Assembly (NCBI GenBank): GCA_943788365.1
Contig: CALSPZ010000001.1
Coordinates: 372,001-436,000, forward strand
DNA: 64,000 nt
Origin: CAJQGY01 sp905478015
Lineage (GTDB): Bacteria; Pseudomonadota; Gammaproteobacteria; Magnimaribacterales; D2472
Direction of reading: 5' to 3'
Positions within the stretch are counted from its first letter, which is position 1, and the number at the start of each line of letters is the position of its first letter. The notes under the pieces were generated by a model that ran no database searches, was not told the DNA's origin, and saw only the letters and a program-made list of their open reading frames with translations. Position numbers and translations under genes: made by a program. Shown here piece after piece: positions 9,289 to 18,603 of this stretch.

Positions 9289-10302
9289 TTATAGCTCCTC
9301 GTTAAATCCTGTTATATCAATTACAGCATTTATCCACTCATCTGAATAATTAAGAGAAGGAACATAATCTAGGATCTCACCCCCGGCATCATGAAAAATC
9401 TCTTGATACTCATCACCAATCTCTATAATTGTCTCTAGGCAATCAGCTGTAAATGCTGGTGAAAATACTAATACTTTTTTATGCCCATTTTTAGGTAAAT
9501 CTTCTAAAACCTTATCTGTAAAAGGTTCCAACCATTTATTGGTGAGCCTTGATTGGAATGCTACTTCGTATTTACTTTCATGAAGATCTATCCTGTTAGC
9601 AAGAAGTTTGGTTGTTTCGTAAACAGTTGCTTTATAGCAAAACTTGTTTTGTTCGGTTATTGAAAGCTCACAATCATTATCAGCACACATTGAATCTTCA
9701 TAAACATTATCAACATGACTATTAGGAACACCATGATAGCTAAAAATAACTTTATCATAACTTGCTATATCAAATTTTGATGCCTCTTCAACCCAAGCAT
9801 TAATGAATTTATTATTATCATAAAACTGATTAATAAAAGTAACTTTCGGAACAACCCATTTATCAGAAAGGCATTTAGTGACCTCCTTAAAAACTGAACC
9901 AGTAGTAGCTGCAGCGTAATGAGGGAAAAGAGGTAAAATTATTAATTCATCAGGGTTTTTTAACAACATTTTCTCAATTGCATTTTTAATAGAAGGTGAT
10001 TGATATCTCATGGCGTATTCCACATCAACATCTGGCAGCTTCTTTGCGATACCTTCTTTGAGTTTCATCGTGTTGTATAGCAGGGGTGAGCCTTTTTCAT
10101 CATGCCATACTTTTTTATATATTTTTGAAGAGGAAAAAGATCTTAACGGGCAAATAATAAAATTCACTAAAATAAAACGTAATATTGGATTTATATTTAA
10201 AACTTTCTCATCTGAAAGAAACTGTCGTAAATACTTAAAAACATGAAAATAAGATGGGCTATCGGGTGTTCCGAGATTAATTATTAATAAACTTTTCTTC
10301 AT
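9289..10302 (-). CDS. hemH: Ferrochelatase HemH
   Basis: A 337-aa ferrochelatase, which inserts Fe2+ into protoporphyrin IX in the last step of haem synthesis. It begins LLIINLGTPDSP, the family's N-terminal signature, and has the catalytic-His stretch SYHGVPNSH and the C-terminal FSPAFTADCLETIIEI with the conserved Glu. Cys residues in the CADNDC region resemble part of the ligand set of 2Fe-2S ferrochelatases, but I cannot confirm a cluster. It sits in a tightly packed minus-strand run 6 bp from an MFS gene. Confidence 0.95.
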   Translation of the reverse strand: MKKSLLIINLGTPDSPSYFHVFKYLRQFLSDEKVLNINPILRFILVNFIICPLRSFSSSKIYKKVWHDEKGSPLLYNTMKLKEGIAKKLPDVDVEYAMRYQSPSIKNAIEKMLLKNPDELIILPLFPHYAAATTGSVFKEVTKCLSDKWVVPKVTFINQFYDNNKFINAWVEEASKFDIASYDKVIFSYHGVPNSHVDNVYEDSMCADNDCELSITEQNKFCYKATVYETTKLLANRIDLHESKYEVAFQSRLTNKWLEPFTDKVLEDLPKNGHKKVLVFSPAFTADCLETIIEIGDEYQEIFHDAGGEILDYVPSLNYSDEWINAVIDITGFNEEL

Positions 10303-10307
10303 TATTA

Positions 10308-11492
10308 TTAGCTTCTTTTAAAAATAGGATGACTTATTATAAATATAACTATAACTATAGATAAAATTGAATTAAAAAAATATAAGTATGATGGATTAAA
10401 GGCATATATTGGCATAGCCACAAACGGAGTTAACATGTGTCCTATTGGGTATACAGAGCCTAAATACCCAGCTGCAGACCCTTGATTTTCTGGTATCTGT
10501 GATAGTGATAGTGATGATGATATAGCCGGCCTAATCATGCCCCCGCCAAGACCATTTATCAGTAGTGAAAGGTAGTACACTGATAATTTAGGGAAATATG
10601 CCATAGTAAAAAAAGAAAAGACAATTAAAAAAGTACCGTATAACAATAATTTAAAATTATTTAAAGGAAACGCATCTGTAAACAGATACTGACTTACTAT
10701 TGTTGATATAGATAAAATAGCAAAACTTGTGCTTACTATAATTGGCAAGTCATCATAACTATTAAACATATCAAAAACATAAAAGCCTATAGATTGCAGA
10801 AGTGATGCCTGAGATAAGCTGGCAATTGATGCTATCAATAAATAAGGCCATATAGTCTTTGATTTCCATGAAATCTTATCTTTAATAATCTCTGTTTTTT
10901 TATGAATACTTGAATTCTCTAAGTTTTTATAAATTCCTACAGATGAAATGAGTGACATTAAGCTGAACACATAGAAAGGTGTTTCTTTGGTAATCAATAT
11001 AAGAAATCCACCAATAAGCGGGCCCGCAACGGTTCCTAGCAGAAAGCTGGATTCCAATCTTGCAAATTTTACGGTTCTTTTTTCTGCGCTACTATTATCT
11101 GCAACATAAGCAAATGCAGCTGGTCTAGTAGCTGAGCCTATCAAACCATTGAATAATCTTCCAAGAACAAGCAAGGGAAATAGGAACGCAAGATCCATAA
11201 TATTTCTTTCTACTAAAAAAAGAGGTGTGATCATTGCAACAAGTGAAAGTGAATAGCCTATTAAACCTAAGACAGCAATATTCCGTCGGCCATATTTATC
11301 GCTAGCTCTTCCCCACGACGCACTAGTAAGAGCCCAAGCTACAGCTGAAATAGCAAAGACTAATGAAGTTTGTATCTCAGACAGACCAAGGTCACGAGCG
11401 AGAGGCGGAACAATAACAAAAACAAAAGATTGACCCAAGCCAACTGTAAAAAGGCCAAATTTAAGCCAAGAAGACCCTTTAATTTGCATCAA
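10308..11492 (-). CDS. MFS transporter, drug:H+ antiporter-like
   Basis: A 394-aa major facilitator with about 12 membrane helices. The loop 2-3 signature is GRASDKYGRRNIAVLG, and LVLGRLFNGLIGSATRPAAFAY resembles the motif-C region of TetA/DHA1 antiporters. It overlaps the trpS end by 4 bp, and hemH follows 6 bp downstream. The substrate is unknown; efflux is inferred from family resemblance only. Confidence 0.85.
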   Translation of the reverse strand: MMQIKGSSWLKFGLFTVGLGQSFVFVIVPPLARDLGLSEIQTSLVFAISAVAWALTSASWGRASDKYGRRNIAVLGLIGYSLSLVAMITPLFLVERNIMDLAFLFPLLVLGRLFNGLIGSATRPAAFAYVADNSSAEKRTVKFARLESSFLLGTVAGPLIGGFLILITKETPFYVFSLMSLISSVGIYKNLENSSIHKKTEIIKDKISWKSKTIWPYLLIASIASLSQASLLQSIGFYVFDMFNSYDDLPIIVSTSFAILSISTIVSQYLFTDAFPLNNFKLLLYGTFLIVFSFFTMAYFPKLSVYYLSLLINGLGGGMIRPAISSSLSLSQIPENQGSAAGYLGSVYPIGHMLTPFVAMPIYAFNPSYLYFFNSILSIVIVIFIISHPIFKRS

Positions 11493-12481
11493 GATATCTT
11501 AGATATACCTATAGACTCTCTAACTTCAGATAGCAGTTCTTTTGCCATGGGCCTAACCTTTGAAGAGCCCTCTTCTAACAAATCATTAATTAATTCTTTA
11601 TTTGAGTTTAATGAATTATATGAATCTCTAATTGGAAGGATGTGTTCATTAACTTTCTTAAATAATTTATTTTTTGCATCACCCCAAGAAATTCCATTTT
11701 TATAAGATTCTTTAAGTTCATTTTGCTCTTCTTCAGATGAAAAATGAGTAAAGAGTGAAAATACTGAACAGTTATTAAATTCTTTAGGCTCTCCAGGTTC
11801 AAGTGAGTTAGTTACAATCTTTGCAATAGATTTTTTCAAAACCTTTTCAGATGAAAGCAAAGGAATAATATTTTTATATGATTTACTCATCTTTCTTCCA
11901 TCCTGGCCTAGAATAATTTTATCTGCAGTTTGAGTTATAGCCTCAGGTAATTCAAAAGTTTTTTTGTATGAATGATTAAATCTACCAGCAATATCTCGAG
12001 TCATTTCTAAATGTTGCATTTGATCAGGCCCAACAGGCACATGGGTAGCATTAAATATTAATATGTCTGCAGCCATCAATACAGGATAAGAAAACAAACC
12101 CATACTTATACCCTTATCCTCATCTGAGGAATTTAGTGCTGTAGCTGCTTTATAAGCGTGAGATCTATTCATTAATCCTTTTGCAGTAACACAGTTAAGT
12201 ATCCAGCTTAATTCTAATATTTCTGGAACATCAGACTGTCTATAAAAATTTGATTTGTTTGGGTCAAGGCCGGAAGCAAGCCATGAGAGTGCGACTTCTT
12301 TAACAGACTCTTCTATTTCAACCTTATTGGAATTTTTTATAATTGCATGGTAATCAGCCAAGAAGAAAAAAGATTCATCATATTGTTCAGCTAATTCTAG
12401 GGCTGGTTTGATAGCACCTAAATAATTTCCTATATGAGGAGTACCAGTTGTCGTAATTCCTGTTAAAATTCTCTTATTCAT
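11489..12481 (-). CDS. trpS: Tryptophanyl-tRNA synthetase
   Basis: A 330-aa class I aminoacyl-tRNA synthetase charging tRNA-Trp. The HIGH-type motif is TTGTPHIGNYLGA near the N-terminus, GPDQMQHLEMTRDIA is the conserved TrpRS stretch, and the KMSKS loop is DGRKMSKSYKN. The length matches bacterial TrpRS (about 330-340). It is divergent from the DUF349 gene with only 33 bp between the two starts, so both promoters must lie in or overlap that gap. Confidence 0.96.
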   Translation of the reverse strand: MNKRILTGITTTGTPHIGNYLGAIKPALELAEQYDESFFFLADYHAIIKNSNKVEIEESVKEVALSWLASGLDPNKSNFYRQSDVPEILELSWILNCVTAKGLMNRSHAYKAATALNSSDEDKGISMGLFSYPVLMAADILIFNATHVPVGPDQMQHLEMTRDIAGRFNHSYKKTFELPEAITQTADKIILGQDGRKMSKSYKNIIPLLSSEKVLKKSIAKIVTNSLEPGEPKEFNNCSVFSLFTHFSSEEEQNELKESYKNGISWGDAKNKLFKKVNEHILPIRDSYNSLNSNKELINDLLEEGSSKVRPMAKELLSEVRESIGISKIS

Positions 12482-12514
12482 TACAACTAATTATAAACTT
12501 CATAAGAGATTAAT

Positions 12515-13933
12515 GTGGAAACAAAACAAGATTTATTTAAACAATTAGAAAATATAGAAAAGTTATTTGCAGATGGCTCTATTAAAAAAGCTCAAAAAAG
12601 CTTGAGAGACACTCTTTCGATCGTAAAGAAAGAAAAAGGTGTGCCAAATAAATTAAGGCATAAGATAAATTTTGTTGTTGCTCAATCAAGGTATTTTGAC
12701 GACATGTCATCTTTTGCAACAAACCCAAAACGTGAGGAGCTTATCAAAGAGATAGGTGATCTTGTTAAAAGTAGTTTGGATAATCCAAAATCACAAGCAA
12801 ACGCTATTCATGATATCCAAAAAAAATGGCAACAACTTGATACATCAGGAAGACCTTCATCCAAAGATCAATGGTTAAAATTTAATGAGCTTACAAATAA
12901 AGCGTGGGAACCTTGCAAGGAATTTTTTGAAGAACTTAATAAAGTAAAAGAAAATAATGCTGCAAACAGAAGAAAGATAATTAATGAAATTAATAGCTAT
13001 GCAATAGATAAATCATCCAATTGGCCAGATGCCAAAACTCTCATATTTTATTTAAGAGATAAATTCAATGAATGGCAAGAACATGCTCCGGTTCTGGATA
13101 AGGACCATAAAAAACTTAGAAATGAATTTTTTAATGCAAAAAAACCAATCAATGATCAGATAAAAAAACAAGAAAAAGCTGTTATAAAAACAAAAGAAGA
13201 TCTTATAGCAAAAGTTGATCTGATAAATGATGAAGATAATGATATATGCATAAAGAAATTCAATGACCTTAAAAATGATTGGAAAAAAGCAGGTTCGGCA
13301 GGAAGAAAGGTTGATAACAAATTATGGGATAAGTTTAATAAATCAGCAGATAGGTTCTATAGTGCAAAAAAAGAGGTGTTAGAAGCTGAAATTGAACTTG
13401 CGTCTTCTCTTCTTAAAGATTTAAAAGCTAAAGCTATAAGTATTACAGAGGTTGAAGGAAAGTTTGTTGAGTTAAATAATATTTCTAAATCTAAAGAGGT
13501 TGCTAGCTTAAGGAATGAAATACAGGCTCAAAAAGTATCATTTAAAGCTGAGCAAAAATTAGTAAAAATTGAATCATATAAAAAGCTTTTTAATGCCTAT
13601 ATAAACAAGGATTATGAAGACAAGCAGTTACCAAATCAGGTTGTATCAAAAATTAAAGATTTAGATGTTAAAAAATCTAATTTAGAAAACTTAACATATT
13701 CCTGCATAAAGCTAGAGATTAAGGCTGGTATAGATTCACTTAAGAAGGATTTAGCTACAAGGAATAAAATTCAACTTGAGATGCTTACAGAAAAATTTAA
13801 TAAATCTAAGAATGGCTTAGCAAGCTTAGATGACCTTCTCATTCATTTTTTCTCAAACCTAACCACAAAACCTTCTGCTGCTGAAAAGACTTTATGGAAG
13901 AGAGTTTCGAGTTCAGTAGAGGCTATTCTCTAG
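12515..13933 (+). CDS. DUF349 domain protein, coiled-coil
   Basis: A 472-aa hydrophilic, Lys/Glu-rich protein with repeated DUF349-like helical units, each centred on a W-x5-10-W pattern such as KKWQQLDTSGRPSSKDQW and KNDWKKAGSAGRKVDNKLW. The start is taken as GTG at 12515; the nearby ATG is out of frame and soon stops. The family function is poorly known, although DUF349 proteins have been linked to ribosomes and stress. It ends 2 bp before the convergent GPH transporter gene, leaving no room for a terminator between them. Confidence 0.8.
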   Translation: METKQDLFKQLENIEKLFADGSIKKAQKSLRDTLSIVKKEKGVPNKLRHKINFVVAQSRYFDDMSSFATNPKREELIKEIGDLVKSSLDNPKSQANAIHDIQKKWQQLDTSGRPSSKDQWLKFNELTNKAWEPCKEFFEELNKVKENNAANRRKIINEINSYAIDKSSNWPDAKTLIFYLRDKFNEWQEHAPVLDKDHKKLRNEFFNAKKPINDQIKKQEKAVIKTKEDLIAKVDLINDEDNDICIKKFNDLKNDWKKAGSAGRKVDNKLWDKFNKSADRFYSAKKEVLEAEIELASSLLKDLKAKAISITEVEGKFVELNNISKSKEVASLRNEIQAQKVSFKAEQKLVKIESYKKLFNAYINKDYEDKQLPNQVVSKIKDLDVKKSNLENLTYSCIKLEIKAGIDSLKKDLATRNKIQLEMLTEKFNKSKNGLASLDDLLIHFFSNLTTKPSAAEKTLWKRVSSSVEAIL

Positions 13934-13935
13934 AC

Positions 13936-15330
13936 CTATTTGGAATAATTTAGTTCTGCAATAATTCTTGCATGTTTTTTTCTATCCAACTTATAGAAAT
14001 AAAAAATAAATAAAGGAAGCGCAAGTAGTATTGGTCCAATTACACCTTGCACAAAAAATAATGAATAGGTTTGCTCATATGTTGGATTATCTTTGGGGTA
14101 CTCAAGTATCTTTAAGACAAGGCCAGCAGTAAAACCTCCAATAGCTGTATTCACCTTTTGAATAAAAGAAACAGCAGAGTAAAGAACGCCCTCCTGCCTT
14201 TTGCCGCTTGATAACTCCACTTCATCAGCAATATCTCCAATCATTGAATCTCTTGTCATATTTCCCATAACAGAAAAGCAAGAAATAAAAATTAAAGGAA
14301 TTGATAGGAAAAAAATAAGTGCGTATGTACCTTTATCAGGAGTTAACCCTAGGTTATAAGAAATAAAAGCAATGGGACTAAAAAAAGCTGTTCCAAAGAT
14401 ACAAATCATAACTAGGTTTTTTTTATCAAGAGTTTTAACAAGCCTAGGAGTCAGGTAAAAAGCTATTAAAGTAGAAGTAATATATATAGCAAGAAATATG
14501 GTTATAAGTTTTCCTGACAATCCCCAAAAATCTGTGTTTATGTATAGAGCAAGACTGTTTGAAAGACCCCAAGCTATTGATAGAGTAAGATTGCCTGCAA
14601 AGAAGATCAAAAAAGATTTATTAGTAATCGCAATGGATATTTCTTTAAAAATATCTTTTAAAGAGGTTGATCCGCTCCATTGGGAAAGATCTTTTATATA
14701 CTTTGTTGTTGTTAAACTTGAGTAAAGGATACCAACTGCCATAAAGATACCCCCTGCCAGAGCAAAAGGAAACCAAACTTCTGGGTTTAGCTGACCATAT
14801 GCATATTCTGGAGTTGACCTGAAAAAAATAAAATAGCCCATAAACGCATTACCAATTGCAGCTATCCAAGTTATTAGCTCCCTCCATGAGAACAAAAGAG
14901 TTCTTTCTTCATAATTTTTAATTATCTCTGCGCCAAAGGACCTATGTGGAACTTCAAATAAAGTCATTCCAACCCTTGTAAAGGTTGTGCATACTAACAT
15001 CCATAAAAAAAGCTGAGTTTGGGAAAGCCCCCATTCAATTTTTGGGGTAAAAAGCAATATATAAAAGATAGATACAGGGATAAATGACAAAAGCATAAAA
15101 GGATGCCTTCTTCCAAGTTTAGATTTAGTTCTATCTGAAAGAGTTCCCATTAAAGGATCTGTAACTGAATCAACCAGTAAAGCTATAAAAATAGCTGTGC
15201 CTGCCAAAAGTGGATCAAGGCCAATGACTCTAGAGTAAAAAAATAATAAAAAAAAGGTAAAAGTATCAGTTTTAATACCGTTAGCAACTGCGCCTATAGA
15301 GTAATTAAATTTAAAACTATTAGTTAGCAT
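13936..15330 (-). CDS. GPH-family (MelB-like) sugar/cation symporter
   Basis: A 464-aa membrane protein with about 12 helices and the MFS_2/GPH signature near residues 51-76, including DSVTDPLMGTLSDRTKSKLG and RRHPF. Relatives import glycosides, galactosides or glucuronides with Na+ or H+. No glycosidase gene adjoins it, so the substrate is open; the only polysaccharide enzyme in the window is the GH81 protein 13 kb away. It is followed 2 bp upstream by an alpha/beta hydrolase gene on the same strand. Confidence 0.88.
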   Translation of the reverse strand: MLTNSFKFNYSIGAVANGIKTDTFTFFLLFFYSRVIGLDPLLAGTAIFIALLVDSVTDPLMGTLSDRTKSKLGRRHPFMLLSFIPVSIFYILLFTPKIEWGLSQTQLFLWMLVCTTFTRVGMTLFEVPHRSFGAEIIKNYEERTLLFSWRELITWIAAIGNAFMGYFIFFRSTPEYAYGQLNPEVWFPFALAGGIFMAVGILYSSLTTTKYIKDLSQWSGSTSLKDIFKEISIAITNKSFLIFFAGNLTLSIAWGLSNSLALYINTDFWGLSGKLITIFLAIYITSTLIAFYLTPRLVKTLDKKNLVMICIFGTAFFSPIAFISYNLGLTPDKGTYALIFFLSIPLIFISCFSVMGNMTRDSMIGDIADEVELSSGKRQEGVLYSAVSFIQKVNTAIGGFTAGLVLKILEYPKDNPTYEQTYSLFFVQGVIGPILLALPLFIFYFYKLDRKKHARIIAELNYSK

Positions 15331-15332
15331 GA

Positions 15333-16310
15333 TTAGTCTGAAAGATGGTTTAAAAGGTCTTCCTTAAATCTATTAAATACTGGTGGTTCAATCATATGCC
15401 TCATTCCAGGTAATACAATAAGTTGACTGTTTTTAATTAACTTATTTGCCTTGTAGGCATTTTTTACCTTGATAAGTGGATCATCCTTTCCATGAATAAT
15501 TAATGTTTTAGATTTAATAGACTTAACTTTTTTTATTCTATTTTTTGAACCGAGTATCGCCATAATTTGTCTACTAAAACCAGTATCGTCAGGCCCAGCT
15601 CTTTTAATTGATTCAACGGATTTATTGTAGAAATCTTCAGTTTCAAGGTTGTAACCCTCAAGACCAATTAGTGTAAAAATTTTTTTACTTCTCTCTATTC
15701 TTTCATCCATTGAGGCATTGGGATTATTTGAGCGTTTCATTAATAACTTTCTTACATCTCTTGTAGGACCATTTAATGGGCTTGGTGTAGCTGTAGATGA
15801 TGCTATTAATGTAAATGTTTTTATTCTATCTGGATGATTTGCTGCAATTATTTGAGCTATCATCCCGCCCATAGACATTCCTAATAGATGAGATTGGTTT
15901 ATTGAAAGATGATCTAAGATGGCAATAGAATCGTTGGCCATATCATCGAGATTGTAAGGTGGATTTATTGGTAATCTTAAGAAGTATCTAATGTATGTAG
16001 AATTAATAGTTTTTGATCTATTGGCTTCTTCAAATCGAGCACTATTTATTCTTGATGATAGTCCAGTATCGCGGTTATCAAATACAATAGGTCTAAAACC
16101 ATTCTCAATTAAAAAATCAATTAAATGATCTGGCCAATTAATTAGCTGACCTCCTAGACCTTGCACAAGTAATATTGGATCTCCATCGGAAGGACCATAA
16201 TCACGATATGCAATTTTTACCTCATTGTTATAAACATAGCCCTCTTCCCATGCTTGTGTGTTGAAAGAAACTGTCATAGCAATAATTAAAAAATATTTAT
16301 AAGAAGGCAT
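15333..16310 (-). CDS. Secreted alpha/beta hydrolase
   Basis: A 325-aa alpha/beta-fold hydrolase with an N-terminal signal peptide (about residues 1-19, ending near NTQAW). The oxyanion stretch is LVQGLGGQLINW, the nucleophile elbow GMSMGG, then a late Asp (HGKDDPL) and His (GMRHMIEP), so the Ser-Asp-His triad is complete. It resembles periplasmic esterase/lipase or proline-iminopeptidase-like enzymes. It overlaps the DUF3089 gene by 14 bp, and the two hydrolases may act on related ester substrates. The substrate cannot be read from sequence. Confidence 0.85.
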   Translation of the reverse strand: MPSYKYFLIIAMTVSFNTQAWEEGYVYNNEVKIAYRDYGPSDGDPILLVQGLGGQLINWPDHLIDFLIENGFRPIVFDNRDTGLSSRINSARFEEANRSKTINSTYIRYFLRLPINPPYNLDDMANDSIAILDHLSINQSHLLGMSMGGMIAQIIAANHPDRIKTFTLIASSTATPSPLNGPTRDVRKLLMKRSNNPNASMDERIERSKKIFTLIGLEGYNLETEDFYNKSVESIKRAGPDDTGFSRQIMAILGSKNRIKKVKSIKSKTLIIHGKDDPLIKVKNAYKANKLIKNSQLIVLPGMRHMIEPPVFNRFKEDLLNHLSD

Positions 16311-17391
16311 TTATTCTATTAATAATATTTTGTCTCATGGAGCCCCAAAATAACATCACATCAAAAGAATGAAGATCACCATTAAAAGATCTCATTTTTC
16401 TCATTTTTTCAATCAGATCGCCTTTTGTTTCTAAAAGGCCATTTTCTGAATTAACTCTTGAATGAAAGTTTTGAATTCTTGTTGTCCCGATAGTTTTTTT
16501 TGAATTAGTGTGTTTTAGCATTGTTAAATCCATGAAAACATCATTGTTGGATTTATTGATTATTGAGCAATGATAAGCATCTTGTTCATACCATGATGAA
16601 TCAGAAGTCCAGCTGAATGGGTTTACGGAAATAATCTTATCTGTCATATCTTGAAAACCCCATCCTTCAGGCTTCCAGTGAGGGGTAGATGCCCTGCCTC
16701 TCTTAAATCCCTCTGCGACTGTTGACCATGAAATTATAGAACCAGTATCTAGGCCATCATTTGATGCTATAAGATTTGGGAAGAGATCAGGAAATAATTT
16801 TTCAGGAATAACATAACCAATTAGATAGCCGTTAATAAATTGATTCTTTAATGGTGTGTTTGATATGCGATCATGTATAAGTCTTTGCCCATGAAGAGCA
16901 CCTTGGCTATGCCCGTATATAAAAAATGGTTTACCATTATTAAAATTCTCAATATAGTAATCAAAAGCTCTTTCAATGTCCTGATAGGCAAGATCAAGTG
17001 CCTTTATGCCATTTTCATTATTAGAAAAGAAAGAGTAATAAGTTGCCTGGCGGTATGCTGGAGCATAAATATTACATGATTCATTAAACACAGATGCTTG
17101 ATTGGCAAGCATAACCTCAGTTCTCTCGTATGCAGAGCTGTTTTTATCTAGATTAAAATTCCATTTTTTCTCAAAAAAACCTGTTGGGTGAATATAAAAA
17201 ACGTCAATATCATTATTTTTATTAACCGAATATGCATCAGATGGAACTAAGTATTGATAGCCATTGAGTTCAGGTAATGCAGCCCAACTTTCTTTAAAAT
17301 TATAATTAGGTTCTTTTGGTATATTAGAATGTGTAAAATCAGATTCAGGTTTTACAAGCTCTAAAAGCTTTAAAAGGTTTTCGTCAGCCAT
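16297..17391 (-). CDS. DUF3089 family alpha/beta hydrolase
   Basis: A 364-aa protein matching the DUF3089 lysophospholipase-like family: an early VFYIHPTGFF, APAYRQATYYSFF, the nucleophile elbow GHSQGALHG, and later AYHCSIIN. No signal peptide is evident. It lies between an HD-domain protein (3 bp away) and a secreted hydrolase (14 bp overlap), so the three are probably one transcript. An esterase or lipase function is inferred. Confidence 0.85.
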   Translation of the reverse strand: MADENLLKLLELVKPESDFTHSNIPKEPNYNFKESWAALPELNGYQYLVPSDAYSVNKNNDIDVFYIHPTGFFEKKWNFNLDKNSSAYERTEVMLANQASVFNESCNIYAPAYRQATYYSFFSNNENGIKALDLAYQDIERAFDYYIENFNNGKPFFIYGHSQGALHGQRLIHDRISNTPLKNQFINGYLIGYVIPEKLFPDLFPNLIASNDGLDTGSIISWSTVAEGFKRGRASTPHWKPEGWGFQDMTDKIISVNPFSWTSDSSWYEQDAYHCSIINKSNNDVFMDLTMLKHTNSKKTIGTTRIQNFHSRVNSENGLLETKGDLIEKMRKMRSFNGDLHSFDVMLFWGSMRQNIINRINAFL

Positions 17392-17394
17392 TAG

Positions 17395-17964
17395 TTATTT
17401 CTTGTATATAGTATTTTTGGGTTTGGCAAATATTTTCTCAACCATTGGGATGAAAAAGTCTAGTGGGAGTGAGTCATAATCAGGATCAAAACTATTCTGA
17501 TCATATTTTTCACAAAAAACCTTGCAGTCATCAAAATATGGATGATCTTTGAATTTGTCTCTCATGTTCTTGTCTAGACCTAAATAATCAAAGAAGTAAT
17601 AACCTTGAAAAATGCCATGATGTTTCACAATCCAGTAATTTTTTTCAGAGACAAATGGTTGCAATAAAGTAGCTGCAAAATCAGCATGATTAGAAGGCGC
17701 TAGATTATCACCAATGTCATGAAGTAATGCACAAACAACATACTCATCATCCTTACCATCTCTATGAGCTCTAGTAGCAGTTTGAATTGAATGTGTAAGC
17801 CTATCAACAGCAAACCCGCCATAATCATCACCAAGCATCATCAAATGATCTAAGATTTTAGAAGGTAGATCAGCCGCTTCATTCATATTCGATTCAGCAA
17901 TAATAGACCAATCTTCAGCTGTTCCGTCTATCATTTTTGTGAATTTTGCTTTTAACTCTGTCAT
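17395..17964 (-). CDS. HD-domain protein of the PhnZ-like diiron oxygenase type
   Basis: A 189-aa HD-superfamily protein with a metal-ligand pattern like PhnZ and TmpB: HSIQTA, LLHDIGD, NHAD, then KHHGIFQGYYFF. In PhnZ such a site is a mixed-valence diiron oxygenase cleaving 2-amino-1-hydroxyethylphosphonate, whereas classical HD proteins are phosphohydrolases. No phosphonate genes are nearby, so the reaction is unproven. It is followed by the DUF3089 hydrolase with a 3-bp gap. Confidence 0.75.
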   Translation of the reverse strand: MTELKAKFTKMIDGTAEDWSIIAESNMNEAADLPSKILDHLMMLGDDYGGFAVDRLTHSIQTATRAHRDGKDDEYVVCALLHDIGDNLAPSNHADFAATLLQPFVSEKNYWIVKHHGIFQGYYFFDYLGLDKNMRDKFKDHPYFDDCKVFCEKYDQNSFDPDYDSLPLDFFIPMVEKIFAKPKNTIYKK

Positions 17965-17986
17965 ACGACAAGTATAGCAAATAAAT

Positions 17987-18391
17987 TTAGACTAATTTAT
18001 TTGTAGCGCTTGCTGTTGCTATGAGCTTGTCATTCTGGAACAACTCAGCTTTTGTGAATGCAATAGATTTACCTTGTTTGATGATTGTACTTTTGGCTAT
18101 TACATCAGAATCAGGTCCACATGGAAGTAAGAAAGTAGTGGTCATATCAAGCGTTAAAGGAATTTTTTTACCCTGTGTTAAATAGATTAAGAACTGAGCC
18201 ATAGCTGAATCAAGCATACCTGCCACAAACCCACCTTGAACTATCATCCCATTTGAGTGAGTAAGATCGACACCTGGATTGAAAACACAAGTATATTCTG
18301 AACTATCATCGCTTATAGAAGCCTCTTTAAAACCTAGTATTTTTAAAAATGGTGGGGCTTCTCTGAATATTTCTTCTATTTTTTTGCTCAT
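17987..18391 (-). CDS. PaaI-like acyl-CoA thioesterase
   Basis: A hotdog-fold thioesterase of about 134 aa. I place the start at the ATG at 18389-18391, because a longer frame to 18454 would run through tRNA-Ser. The family stretch HSNGMIVQGGFVAGMLDSAM holds the usual active-site helix. It probably hydrolyses acyl- or aryl-CoA. The start lies 6 bp downstream of the encoded CCA of tRNA-Ser, so it may be read from the tRNA promoter. Confidence 0.85.
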   Translation of the reverse strand: MSKKIEEIFREAPPFLKILGFKEASISDDSSEYTCVFNPGVDLTHSNGMIVQGGFVAGMLDSAMAQFLIYLTQGKKIPLTLDMTTTFLLPCGPDSDVIAKSTIIKQGKSIAFTKAELFQNDKLIATASATNKLV

Positions 18392-18397
18392 AATATA

Positions 18398-18489
18398 TGG
18401 CGGAGGGAGTGGGATTCGAACCCACGGTGCCGATGAAGGCACGACGGTTTTCAAGACCGTTACAATAAACCAGACTCTGCCATCCCTCC
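18398..18489 (-). tRNA. tRNA-Ser (UGA)
   Basis: The minus strand reads a class II tRNA of 92 nt. The acceptor GGAGGGA pairs with TCCCTCC and is followed by G and an encoded CCA; the anticodon stem-loop is GGTCTTGAAAACC (anticodon TGA); the variable arm is long (GTGCC..GGCAC); the T loop is GGTTCGAATCC. Its 5' half, from the anticodon loop outward, lies in a 52-bp block duplicated at 21263-21314, so this gene is the attachment target of the accessory elements to its right. Confidence 0.95.
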
Positions 18490-18535
18490 TTTGTCTGAAG
18501 TAGCTATTCTACTGAGTTTAATCCAATAATCAACA
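18448..18535. repeat. Attachment-site repeat, tRNA-side copy (DR1a)
   Basis: Bases 18448-18499 are identical over 52 bp to 21263-21314. Identity continues imperfectly for about 36 bp more, ending CCAATAATCAACA. The identical block begins in the anticodon loop and covers the tRNA 5' half plus 10 bp of leader. It is the left boundary of the first element. Confidence 0.92.
18506..18533 (-). promoter_or_regulatory. tRNA-Ser promoter
   Basis: On the minus strand TTGATT (-35) and TAGAAT (-10) are separated by 16 bp, ending 16 bp before the tRNA 5' end. An equivalent pair with the same spacing occurs in the duplicated copy at 21321-21348. Confidence 0.65.
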
Positions 18536-18562
18536 TTTATTTAAAATGCATAAAATTGGGTT

Positions 18563-18584
18563 ATCCGTAGAATATCCGTAGATT
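18563..18584 (+). repeat. Arm-type doublet, left end of first element
   Basis: ATCCGTAGA occurs twice, separated by AT, and is followed by TT. The same 22 bp recur at 21151-21172. They are likely integrase arm-binding sites. Confidence 0.7.
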
Positions 18585-18603
18585 AATTTAGGCTTTTTAC
18601 AAT

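Noticed and set aside
18391..18454. Longer N-terminus for the PaaI gene through 18454
   Set aside because: It would translate tRNA-Ser; the ATG at 18391, just beyond the tRNA CCA, is the sensible start.
18279..18503. Plus-strand frame across tRNA-Ser
   Set aside because: A common false frame created by the tRNA sequence; it is antisense to the thioesterase start and the tRNA.
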